13,727 bases of DNA from Spartobacteria bacterium. Its GTDB lineage: Bacteria > Verrucomicrobiota > Verrucomicrobiia > Chthoniobacterales > UBA6821. This document shows, one piece after another, positions 1 to 10,600 of the stretch. The stretch covers positions 1-13,727 of the forward strand of contig CANIBV010000031.1 of the NCBI GenBank assembly GCA_947466005.1, in the 5' to 3' direction. The notes under the pieces are model-generated. The model saw only the letters and a list, made by a program, of their open reading frames with translations, was not told the origin of the DNA and made no database searches. Position 1 is the stretch's first letter. The number at the start of each line of letters is the position of its first letter. The position numbers and the translations under genes are program-made.

Positions 1-1425
1 GCCCGCAAACTGCTCGCTGTAGACAAGAGGTTCGGGTGAAACCTGGCCTTGCACTTTGCCATAGATCTGGAATCCAGCGGGAAGATCATGCGTGTGGGAG
101 AGATCACTCTTCAGGACAAAGAACCCCCCGTCCGAGTTATACCGGAGATCGGCGAACTGCTGCTCGTTGCCGTATGTGCCGAGGTTATACACGGGGATGA
201 TCGCGCCTCGGATACCAAAAGAGATACTGGCGTCGAAGATCGTCACCGAATCCTTCGGAGCCCAGACCGCGTTGTAGTTCATCCGAATGGGCGCGTAGTC
301 AAGGGGCGTGGGAGGCAACTCGGCGACCGCCGCATCCGACGTGGTCTGGTTGACCGCCTGATCGAGATGCTTGAAGTCCATCCCCGCACTGATCGAATGA
401 CTGAAATCCTTTTCGTTGGGAAGCGCTGCCAGGAATCGGAAGGCCGCCGTTTGGCCGGCTCCGTTGACGGCCGTGCCACCGAGCGTGGAGACATTACTGT
501 TCTGTTCCCCGTAGGAGAGGTTCAGGCGGAGCCAGTCGATCCTGGGAAATCGGGCGGTGTAAAATGCATTCCAATTAAGGGCGTTTGAGGTGTCTTGGGG
601 AGCTACCTGGAATGAGCCGCCCAGCGAGTGCCCCAACTGCCACAGATTGTCGTAACTTGTTGCGAGGTTGAACCGGTAAGGAACTGTGTTGGGGTTGTAC
701 CTGTTATTGAACTCGGCACTACCGTGCCAAGGCAGGTTATCCTTGACCTTCAGTGTCACGTCAACGGTACCGGGTTCAAATCCCGGAGTGAGCGTCGGGA
801 TCACCTGCCGGTCACTCCACTGGTTCAGAGCTAGGATCTCACTGGAGACTTGGTTAAAGTTTGGAACAGTGCCGGGTTGGAGCGATGGCACTCCCTTCTT
901 GATGGCTTTCAGAGAGAAGAATCGTGATCCCTCCACGGTCAGGCGACCGATCTTGGCCTCCGTCACCTCCAGGAAGACGATGCCGCGCTTACCCGTCTGC
1001 TGGGGAATCTGGACATTGACAGTCTGAAATCCCTTGTCCTGAAAAGCCTTTTCCAAAGCGGCCCGAGCCTGCTCCACATCTTCAGGGGTCCGCTCCGGCC
1101 CCATGAATGGATACACCGCCTTCTCGATTTCAGCCCGGTCCAGTTGGTGGGAGCCGATGACCCGGAACTCCCTGATGTAAATCATCTGACTCCTGTCCAC
1201 TGCATTGGTGCCGCCCCCGTCTGGAGAGGCAGCCACAGAGGGAACCGGGGGAGGAAGGTCATCGACGGCGGAATGTGGATCTGCAGTAGCGCCTAGAACC
1301 TGAAATTCACCCTGAAAGAAAGTCATCAGCACGCAAAACGTCAGGGCCGTCAGCCCTCCGGCTGCCGTCCTGATCGTCTTCCGTTGATGAAGCGGGATTT
1401 TCAAGTGTTTGGGATCGTTCCACAC
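1..1425 (-). CDS. TpsB outer-membrane transporter, ShlB/FhaC/HecB family (3'-truncated by window edge)
   Basis: This is the beta-barrel partner that exports the adjacent giant exoprotein across the outer membrane. The minus-strand frame is open from a TAA at 1495-1497 to base 1, giving 475 codons from a GTG at 1425. Residues about 9-48 form a signal peptide (basic KTIR, hydrophobic core, ending LGATA), followed by a Pro/Gly-rich linker to about residue 80. POTRA 1 runs from about 82 to 156 (IYIREFRVIGSHQL at its start, RTPEDVEQARAALEKAF in its helix). POTRA 2 runs from about 157 to 232 (IGRLTVEGSRFF, then FEPGTVDVTLKVKDNLPWHG). The barrel begins near 233 and the window stops at LVYSEQFAG. The family's VRGY barrel-loop motif normally follows just after, so it should lie outside. 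Family members are usually about 550-600 residues, so roughly 100 are missing. The start is uncertain: the GTG has GGAGG directly abutting it, and TTG at 1404 (MKIPLHQRKTIR) also gives a good signal peptide. No ATG precedes the signal peptide. The gene follows tpsA on the same strand after 217 bp. Confidence 0.93.
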   Translation of the reverse strand, partial: MWNDPKHLKIPLHQRKTIRTAAGGLTALTFCVLMTFFQGEFQVLGATADPHSAVDDLPPPVPSVAASPDGGGTNAVDRSQMIYIREFRVIGSHQLDRAEIEKAVYPFMGPERTPEDVEQARAALEKAFQDKGFQTVNVQIPQQTGKRGIVFLEVTEAKIGRLTVEGSRFFSLKAIKKGVPSLQPGTVPNFNQVSSEILALNQWSDRQVIPTLTPGFEPGTVDVTLKVKDNLPWHGSAEFNNRYNPNTVPYRFNLATSYDNLWQLGHSLGGSFQVAPQDTSNALNWNAFYTARFPRIDWLRLNLSYGEQNSNVSTLGGTAVNGAGQTAAFRFLAALPNEKDFSHSISAGMDFKHLDQAVNQTTSDAAVAELPPTPLDYAPIRMNYNAVWAPKDSVTIFDASISFGIRGAIIPVYNLGTYGNEQQFADLRYNSDGGFFVLKSDLSHTHDLPAGFQIYGKVQGQVSPEPLVYSEQFAG

Positions 1426-1493
1426 CCTCCACGAATGAGGGAAAATGGTTTTTAAAAGTACCTGAATAGGATCCTGCGGGGAACTGGCCAAAT

Positions 1494-1511
1494 GTTACAA
1501 TTCCGTTACAA
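1494..1511 (-). promoter_or_regulatory. Perfect 7-4-7 direct repeat upstream of tpsB (Pho-box-like)
   Basis: On the coding strand it reads TTGTAAC-GGAA-TTGTAAC: two identical heptamers with an 11-bp period, about 70 bp upstream of the chosen tpsB start. One-helical-turn direct repeats of heptamers with 4-bp spacers are the architecture of PhoB-type OmpR-family response-regulator sites. The heptamer matches CTGTCAT at only four of seven positions, so the regulator is not identified. The repeat also supplies TTGTAA, which could serve as a -35 element, but no good -10 follows at 16-18 bp. Confidence 0.55.
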
Positions 1512-1571
1512 TCTTAAAGTTTCCTGCAGTCACTCCTTGTTTTCGGAGGCAAATCCCACTGACCTAACCCA

Positions 1572-1610
1572 CCTTGAACGGGACAGCAGAAAAAAAGCTG
1601 CTCCTTGAAC
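1572..1610. repeat. Direct repeat CCTTGAAC flanking a small hairpin in the tpsA-tpsB gap
   Basis: CCTTGAAC occurs at 1572-1579 and 1603-1610. Between the copies, AGCAG (1585-1589) and CTGCT (1598-1602) can pair around an A-rich loop on the plus strand (T-rich on the coding strand). The stem is only 5 bp and no T-run follows it on the coding strand, so it is not a standard intrinsic terminator. It lies 33-71 bp beyond the tpsA stop and might affect 3'-end stability or readthrough into tpsB, but may be chance. Confidence 0.35.
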
Positions 1611-1642
1611 CAGACTCCTTCAAGACGCAGTGTATGGCCTTT

Positions 1643-4600
1643 TTAAAGAGAAGCTTGCGGCGGCGCTACGGATGCACCGACCGCTGCTTTTTTAGATTCT
1701 TCCTCCTCGGCAGAACCATCGCCGCCTCCGTAACCAAGCACCTCGACCGAGATGACCGAGGGGGCCTCATCCTTCGGCTGATCGGAAGAAGGCTTCGTGG
1801 AGGCCTGCGCCGAGGCATTGTTGGCAGCAGAGGCGGAGGATGCAGCCGTGGCACCGCTCACATTCGGAGCAGCTGGCGGTGGAGGTGCGGCCGGTGCCCC
1901 CGAAGTGGAGCCACCCACGGAGATGTTGTTCGCGTTCAAAATCCGGGCAGCAGCGAGGTTCAGATTGCCAGTGGAACGGATACCTGCATCCCCTGCGTCA
2001 ATCGCTCCCACCGGAGCGATGAGATCAACGTTCCCAGGCGGGACTCCCTTGACCGTCGCCAACACGCCGATACCACCACCGGTGGCAAGACCGGCAAGAT
2101 CGGTGAGGACCTCACCGCTCTGGGGATCGACCACGACCCTTGTGGGAGGTGCCGTGGCCACGGTTTTGGCGGATGATCCGGCGGCAATGTCTCCCTGATC
2201 GGACCAAATCATAATGGCTCCTCCGCGAAGCGTGAAGATACGGCCGATGCCCAAACTCACGCTTTCCTTGGTGAAAATATTGATGCCGCCACCGCTTTCC
2301 GTAACGATACCTGGAGGGGTGGTGCTGGAACTAATCGCGAACGGAGCAAGTGATATACCCCCACCAGGAGCCATCATGTTGATGCCACCCCCGCTCTTGG
2401 TGCGGATATCACGGGAGTTCATCCTGATGTCTCCGGAAGATCCTGATTTGAAGAAGGAAGCGATTGCCTTTTCACCGTTTGCATAGGTTCCGAAAGTTTC
2501 GGATCCTTCCCGGTTGTAATCCCTGCCCGCCTCTCGGAGCACGATGTAAAAGAGGGACGCCCCCAATCTGGCGCGCTCTTCAGGAGTGAGGGTATTCGAT
2601 GTTAGGATCTCGTCCAGGGATGTCATTCCCGCAACTTTTGACTCCAAGGCACTGCTTGCTCCTTGGGAGATCGATTCCTTGAGGAACTGAAGATACTGGG
2701 CTGCATCCGGAAGTGCTTTGGCCTGGGTCACGAATGACTGAACATCCAAAGCGGATCCATTCAAACCAAAAGGAAGATTCAACCCGGCCCCGACAAAGAT
2801 ATCAGCACCTTCGAATGGCAGGGCCGGATTGCGAGCGTTGCCAATGCTGGAAATTCCAACCCCCGTTCCATCCGCCCTCACATCACCCGTGCCGAGATCA
2901 ATGTCTCCACGGGCAAGCACCTGAAGGATACCCGGACCGCTGATCTGAAGATCCCCGCCTCTGGGTGCGGGCCTTGGAAGTCTGGGATCCAGATTGGAAA
3001 GATCATCCTGCGCAGCCGTCAAACGCTCGGTGTTGGCATCATAAAGCCTCATCATGCCACCCGCCGACACGACACTCACATCAGAGGGACTGAGATGCTG
3101 GATCGAGATGGCAACATCGCTGAGATCATTGCCGGCCATGATCCTCGCCATTTTGGGGGAGTAGAACTGGATGCCGGAAACATTCCCCTCGGCATAAAGA
3201 AGCATCGGCTTGCTATCTCCGCGATGGAGAAGATTCTGGTCATGCCTTGCTATCTTGCCTTGGATTGCGCCGTTATTTCCCGAATAGGATGCTGTTTCGG
3301 ACAGCGCTGCATTGAGCGATGCAAGGTACGAACCGATTCCCGGCGATGAGGCAAAATCCGAAGACTGGGAAAGCGGTGCCGCATACGAAGGAATGCTTTC
3401 CGTCGCAGCATCCGAAAGATTGATCTGGGAAGTGTTCCAAGAGACTCCCGTTATCTGCTTGTAAACCCCCTGAATATCGCCCTTGGCTGCTAAGGAGGCA
3501 TTTCCCGTCGGGGAGGGAGCCATGGTCAATGCTCCTTCAAGCAAAAGATCCCCCCCCAGCGCCGTCAGTCGGATGTTTGGCACCATCAAGCCCGCACCCG
3601 CACTGAGTTCGGTGGAACCCGGATCCGCCTCCACCGTGCGAACCCACGGCTGGTATTTTCCTCCGTTTTTCGTCACCCCGTTATGCAGTGCCCAAGTCTG
3701 GAAGGCCGGGGCATACAGCAACTGCGATCGCATCGTGATGTCCCCTCCCAGCGACATCGCACTGAAATCGGCGATCCCCTCGGCCGGGTCGAGTCCATAA
3801 CTCGAGAAATAGTTCTTGTAGGCCAGGTCGTTGTTGATGCCTTGAGGCATCAGGAAGACATTGCCGACCGGACCAAGCAGCGCATCTCCCCTTGAAACAA
3901 CCGATACCCGCGACTTGCCACCGGCGAAGAAGGATGTCGGAAGCCATGTGGCGGCTTCCGGATTCGCAGAACTGGCATTGTTGTTGAGATCGGAAAGTGC
4001 ATTCAGATAATCCCCCCTGGCATCCCTCGTCTTATTGGAAACAATCGAACCATCTGCACGCAAGTTCGCATCCCCTCTCTCCACATAGTAGACGCCGGCG
4101 TCGATGTCACCTCCAGCCCTCACAATCATATCACCCCCGCCGGTTTCCGTCAGAATGCCCTCCGATGGCTTCAAGACCGCACCGCCGGATACGTCCCTTG
4201 ACGTGAGGCGGCCTTGGGTCGGAATGGAAACATCCATATTGCGGATATCACCCGCGGCGGTGAGGGAGATATTGCCACCGCCCAATGCCCCCACACCCTG
4301 GAAGAAATTCGCATAGTTCACCCACCATGTTGTCGAAGCCACCTCGGGTATGTCAGGATCCAAGATCTCGCTGGTTTTGATATCCCAACTGCCGTCCGCT
4401 TTTACCTGTCCACGTCTCATGAGCCACCCGCTCGGCAGCTGACGCGATGAGTCCGCCGTCAGCAATGCATCCTTCTCATAGGGGGTCTGGATCTCATTTC
4501 CCTTGGCATCATATTGTTTGGTCAGTTTCTGCACCCGGAGGATATTGCCAGCGGCATTTAACCTGACATCGCCCCCCATGGCCGAATACTGCGGCAGGTA

Positions 4601-7600
4601 ATAGGTCGGTTGCTGATAGATGCCGAGCGTGCTTGAGTTGTTACCGACCTCCAGCAACGAAAGAACCGAAGAAGGGATATCGAACCTTCCACCCAGGGTT
4701 TGATCCGGCAAAAGGGTTCCGGCCGTGTAGATGGTCGCAAATTGGTTGCGAAGTTGGATATCGTCACCGGCATTGATCTGGATGCTGCCGTTTCCGCTCC
4801 TGATGACCTGGTAATTACCCTCCAACGATGATGCGGTCACGGCATTCTCCCCCGTGGGATTCTTCGTTATGTTGGCGTTATCAGTCAGCCTTCCTAACCT
4901 TACAGAACCGATGCCTTTTGTGGCAGAGACATCTGCGGCACCTAGGTCGCCCCCCGCAGTGATGGAGTAACTCCATGAGTTCTGACCGATCTTCCCCGTC
5001 CCGGTGTCCAGCAGGGGTAGGAGCTGCGCAAATTGCAGACCATAGGAGGAGCCGTCAATAGAGGGTGACTGCGAGGCGGCATTGATGCTGTCGCCGAATC
5101 CGTCCGAAAGACTTCCAAGGAAAGTAATGTCGCCGAGCGCCTTCAGCCTCAGATAACCGGCACTCGTGCCGATCGTCGATCCGGTGGGATTGCCGAGCAA
5201 ATCCGTGACTGTTCGCTGGACTCCATACCGCTCCAACGAGAGATCCCAATCCTCATTGAGGACAAGTCCCCCCTTGGAATTCAGGATTTCGATCCCCGGA
5301 TTAAACTCGGAGATTCCGGCAACCGATGGAACCAGGCTCAGAGTCCGGTGCTGACCGACCAGTTTTGAATTCACGGAGGCCATGAAGGCGGCCGCATCGG
5401 TCAATGCAGTTTCCTTGAATGAGTCAATCGAGGCATCGGTGATTGATGCGGCGTCATACCGCGCGAAACCCTCCATCCTGATGGATGAGGCGTTTTTGAT
5501 CTGGCCCTCGATGGGATTGATCTGAAGATCCGACCCATCAACCGTTCTTGGAGCTCTCAAGTGAAGGGTCCCTGCGAGTTGACCCGCAACGGCCGCCTGA
5601 TCAACACCGAGTTCCAAAACAGCACCGGGCCGGATATCAATCACGTGGATTCCGTCCGCATATCGCGACGTGGGAGCCGCATTCGCCACACCGCCTGCCA
5701 GCAGGGAGTTTGCACCAGCTTCGAGCGTGATGGAGCCGCCGTTGCCGGAATTATCAAAAACCATACCACGTACGCTCAAAAACGCATCCTTTTCTGCAAT
5801 GATGCTCTTGCCGGCAATCAGGGAGATGCTTCCGCCCGTCGGACCCGATGCATCGACAAGCCCGTTGACAACAATGGAACCATTGTCAGCGGAGAGGGCA
5901 TACTCGGATGCCTTGACACGCGAAACCATGACATCCCCATTGCGTATCCTGATGGATATAGAACCCATTAGTCCTGCTGATGACAACAATTCCCCGAGCG
6001 GCGTAAGGTCCCCTGAAGATCCGAATCTTGAAAGATCTGCCGTGAAATCACCGTCTTCTCCCTGCGGTGATCGTGCGCTTATTCCCCCCTCGATCAAAGC
6101 CGTTCCAAGAGTTGCGATTAGGCTGATGGAACCTCCATTCCCTCCTTGGGAGGGAGCGTCAGCATTGAGGAGGCCGTCGGTAGTGACCCGAACATCATCC
6201 GTTTTACTGGTTAACACAATGTCTCCACCGTCCGTTGTTTTTATCAGATCGTGAATCGCGGTGGTGACCCCAGCGACATCCAGAAGGGAGGAGACGGTCA
6301 CTTTTCCGGAAGAGGCTTCCAGGGCGATCTTACCGGATGGCCTGCTCACCCGAGCCCCCGCATCAATAGCGCTACCTTTCAGCAGGAGGGCGGCTCCAAG
6401 TCCGGATGCGACCTGCGGAGTTCCGGGCATGCCCACTGTTTTTAGCACTCCCGTTGCCTCAATCAGGCTTTGCGAAGATGCTTCCCCTGCAAGCAGAGAG
6501 GTGCTGATGGTGAGGTTTCCGTTGACGGCTACACCCCCGTCCCCGCGACCGAGCACTCCTCCCGATGCCTGAATTGAGACATCGGGAAATCCAGAGACAA
6601 CCATCTTTCCATTGCCGGTGACAAGAATATCCGAAGTGATCTCAAGCTTCCTTCCGACAGATCCCGAAACGGACGCAAGCGGTGTGGCCGAAATAGTGTT
6701 CTCTAGCGAAATCCTTTGTGCACGGATGGTTACATCGGAGTTGCCGTCACCCGAGAGCGATCCGGCCCTCAGGGTCAGATTCTTGAGTTCGGAAGACCCG
6801 AGTTGCCCCGGACCGCGAAAGGTGATCCCCGAGTAACTGGCAATGGTCAGGGAATCCACACTCGAAATCCCTGAAAGAGCAGTGCCAGAAAGATTCAGGA
6901 AAGAGGCCTGCTTGGATCCGTCAAATGAGAGGTTGACGGCGCCTGCAGCGACCGTAACAGCCCCCCCCTCAATATGCGAACCATCAGCGACGGATGCTGC
7001 ACCCGACGAGTCGAGGGTGATGGATCCGCCGCTGAGAAGCGCCCCGTCGGCAATGTGGAATCCCGTGATCGGGCTTCCTGACGATCCAGCTCGGACCAGT
7101 GAGGATCCCTGATCCGAAGAAACCCTGATCGCCGCACCATTTCCCTGAACTGTGGCGGCATTTGCTTCAGATGATCCTGTCGAGACTATTCCGGCCCCTT
7201 CCTCAACAATGATACCGTCCGAAGCAACTAGGATCAAATCCTGAGCCGCAAGCGCCGAGGGGGATTGGTGAACCGTAATAAACGACGATGAAGGAGTGAT
7301 CGTGACTCCGCTTTCTGTGAAGCGGCGATCACCGCCGATGAGAAGGCTTCCTGCCTTCCATGAACTCAGGGTCGCGGCGTCAAGCGCGATAGAGGAAGGG
7401 TCTGATTGCCCGCCGATCTCAAAACGGTGACTACTGCTCAGATCGATGTTTGCACCGCGTCCGCCCGGTGCACCGTTGCCCGCGACAGATCCAAGCAGAT
7501 TCATCGCCGTGGTGGCTCTGATGCTAAGACGCGCCGCATCCTTGACCGGTGAAAATCTCTGGGCTGAGGGAAGGAAGGACGAAGCCGATACAAACCCAAG

Positions 7601-10600
7601 ATCAGAGCGTTCGCTGGTCCTCCCGGGAGAAAGAACTTCGAACAACTGGTTAATCGGATTGAATCCCCTGCCCAAGTTCAGCGCGTTGTATCGATAGCCT
7701 GCGACCAAGGCCGTTCCATCAGGACGGATTAGGGAAGAGGGTTCGCTTTCCTGGGCCAGGCCGGTGGGAGTGATCAGACATGCTCCCGGAAGAATGGCAT
7801 AGCGGGAGGGGAGAAGCGTGTAGGTTCCTCCCGCCAATCCATCTCCACCCGCCAGCGTGATCTTATCACCAAGTGAGAGGGAAGATGAGACAAATCCCGG
7901 ATCCCCGGCTGTTTTGCTGCTATCCGGAAATCGAAGAACAGGCAGAAAATCGCTGCCAAAACCCGGGATCACCGCATAACTTTCCTTTGCTTCCGACCAG
8001 TAGATTCCAATATCGGGGGCAATTCCATTCACTGACTGTCTGGCAGAGAAGATTTTCCCATGGTAAATCACCTTGGAACCTTGGCTGTAGTTTTTCCCAC
8101 CATCCCAAGCGCCCAGCGGCTGCGCGGAGGGATCGACGGTGCCTTTTAAACCGGCATTCCACTGATAAGCGATGAGATCCCCACCTCCCCTCACATCGAT
8201 TGCGGAGCCGTTTTCCGTCACGACTCGAGCCGCCGAAAGATTCACCCCCTTGGAGGGAAGACCCGATGCGGAGATGTCCTGACCCGTGGGATCGATCCAC
8301 TGGGTGCCGTTGATCATGATTCCGTAGGGGATTGCCATTTCTCGACCGGTCGAAGGGTCGATTGCGGAGACTGATGTCAGCCCCTCCGCGCCCAGGGTCA
8401 GGCTTTGAGTCACAGGCATGCTCTTTCCGGGGACGATTCCCGACCCACTCACAGGATCCTTCGGTGAGGCTCCCGAACCATCCCATCCAAGGTTGATCGT
8501 TCCAAACGGCGCGCTCAGCGTGCCGTTCTGGATGATTTTGGATGCATAAAGGGAAAGGACCCCTCCGGCGGAGAGGGGAAGGGATGGCAAATCCCCCGAC
8601 TGTTGGACGACGATCTCCCCACCTGTGGAACCATTGGCATAGGCCGCCACCGTGAAGCGGGATGCGGTCACAGGAGAAATCTGGGCCGCTTTCATCAACA
8701 GGCTCCCGGAGATATTGAAGGTTCCGTCTCCCCGGATGACACCACCATCGGCAAGAAGGTCGGCCTTGCTGACCCCCTGGAACAAAAGGTTTCCTATCTC
8801 GATGATTCGGGCTTTGACAGAGATGCTGCCCATCCCCGGGGAAGAACTCATGAAGCGATTCTGGGCAGGATCGAACGCATTGTTGAGGGAGGGATCCCCC
8901 AAGGCAAGGGATCCGATCACGGGAGTTCCCAACGCGACATGCGTCGCGGAGAGCGACACCTTGTTGTCGGCGGAAATCACACCACCGGTCGCAACCCTGA
9001 TACTGGAAGGGAGTGACAATGCGACGGGGCCGGAGAATTCAACATTCCCACCCAATTCAACAGCATCAAACCCTCCTTCGCGTACGGCATCCGAGTAAAA
9101 GTATCCTCGTGCCGATTTCCCGGCAGCCACATCGGAACTGATCACCGCTGCCAAAGATGCGGAATCCTGCGTCACCAACAGATTCAGATCGCGGGGATCG
9201 ACACCGAGATCCTCCCCCTTATTGATATTGTAAAAGCGACCGGACGAGACCTTGAGGGTGCCACCATTCGCATTGGCTCCGCCTGCCGTTGATCTCAAAG
9301 ATCCCAGGGCGATCAGCATCTGCTTGCCATTGAGCTCGATCACCCCTCCGTCACTGTCAACTTTCGCTCTCCGGGAGAATGCGGTGAGGGCGTTCATTTG
9401 CTGCCTGCCAAAGGATCCATCCCTTCCTGTCACAAGCGACGGTGCGTAGAGCGATGCGCTTGCTCCCGAAGCATCTATCAAGGATCCCGGCGCAAGGGAG
9501 ATATTTCCCGAAAGAGACACGGAACCACCATTGATCACGGCCCCAACCCTTCTGCCATATCCCAACGGATCCCGCAGGAATGCGCTTGTTCCGGCCGTGG
9601 AGACCACGGCACCAGGCATTAATGTGAGCGTCCGAAGGGCCCCTTCGGGAGCATCATTGTTGTCAGGATATGACCCGGCTCCACTCAGGCTGATACTTCC
9701 TCCCGGGGCACTGAGCACACCTCCCATATCCAGAATCTTGCCTCCGACCGACAGGCTTGATCCCATGATCACTGGAACAGTGGAGACTGTGGACAAAAGA
9801 GAGAGCTGTGGAGCAAGATCGATGAGGCTGCCTTCCTCCAAGACGGTTCTGCCCTGAATCACGACGGGAGTCGTGCTCTTTGGATCCAATAGTCCCTTGC
9901 TATTTAACGTCATCGAGACTGCGGGCTTCATCCATCCCGGTTGCAGTACGTTACGCAACCCACCCAACATGGTGACGATCCTGTTCATCACCTCGGGACG
10001 GATCACAGCACCTGCGGCTACGCGGATGCCCGGCAATTCGTCGGCAAAGGAACCCGAATCTCCACGAAGACCCGTTCCTGAAAGAGTAAAGGATGAAAAT
10101 CCCCCATGGTTAAAGAAGTCGGGCGAAAGGCCCAGAATCCTGCTGTCAGTAACGGCACCTCCAATCTGTATTGCGGGTGCCTCGATTGTCAGCGAACCGG
10201 GATGGGATCCGGGACCCGCAAAACCTGCCAGTGATCCGCGCAGCAGGAGGCTTCCGTCGTTGATGGTACCCACATCCAGATCACGCCCGCCGCTGATCAC
10301 AATGCTTCCGGCATTGCCGTAGACCGGAGCGGGTTGAGCAACGGCCCCTACCAAAGCCCCTCCCGAGACATCAATGATGCTGGCCTTTTCAAGATTCAGA
10401 AAATATCCGGACAGTGAGACGGATCCGCCGTTGTTCACAATCGGACCGCTGAATGCATCGGATCCGAAATTTGAGGAGATTTTTCCGGCAGTACTCAGGA
10501 TGGCACCCGTTCCCAATTGCAGAATTCCCTTTCCATCGTATCCCTGAAACACCGATGTCACCCTTCCCTGCAGTTCCCAAGCCTGATCGTAACTGACATT

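Larger units (their letters stand above)
1426..1642. other. tpsA-tpsB intergenic region
   Basis: This 217-bp gap holds, in transcription order, the CCTTGAAC repeat with its hairpin, the sequence GGATTTGCCTC (1547-1557) also found just before the tpsA start, the TTGTAAC tandem repeat, and an AT-rich stretch (about 1441-1460). I saw no credible small gene in it. Its length and the regulatory-type repeat argue that tpsB has its own promoter, possibly with some readthrough from tpsA. Confidence 0.6.

Noticed and set aside
49..588. 179-codon plus-strand open frame
   Set aside because: It lies antisense to the tpsB barrel, whose minus-strand frame gives a clear family match; the plus product (repeated Arg/Val/Gly, no recognisable fold) is a shadow.
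1646..1765. Toxin domain at the TpsA C-terminus (CdiA-like contact-dependent inhibition) with a small immunity gene in the following gap
   Set aside because: There is no VENN-type boundary or recognisable toxin domain; the end is a short Gly/Glu/Ala tail, and the 217-bp gap has no credible immunity ORF before tpsB.
5670..6254. 194-codon plus-strand open frame inside tpsA
   Set aside because: Antisense shadow of the codon pattern of a glycine/serine-rich protein; Pro/Ser/Arg-rich product, no domain and no start signal. The same applies to the other plus-strand frames between 1574 and 13286.
7920..8486. 188-codon minus-strand frame overlapping tpsA
   Set aside because: Out-of-frame shadow of tpsA, Arg/Gly/Ser-rich with no family resemblance; the tpsA frame here encodes family-typical beta-helix and the CBM-like module.
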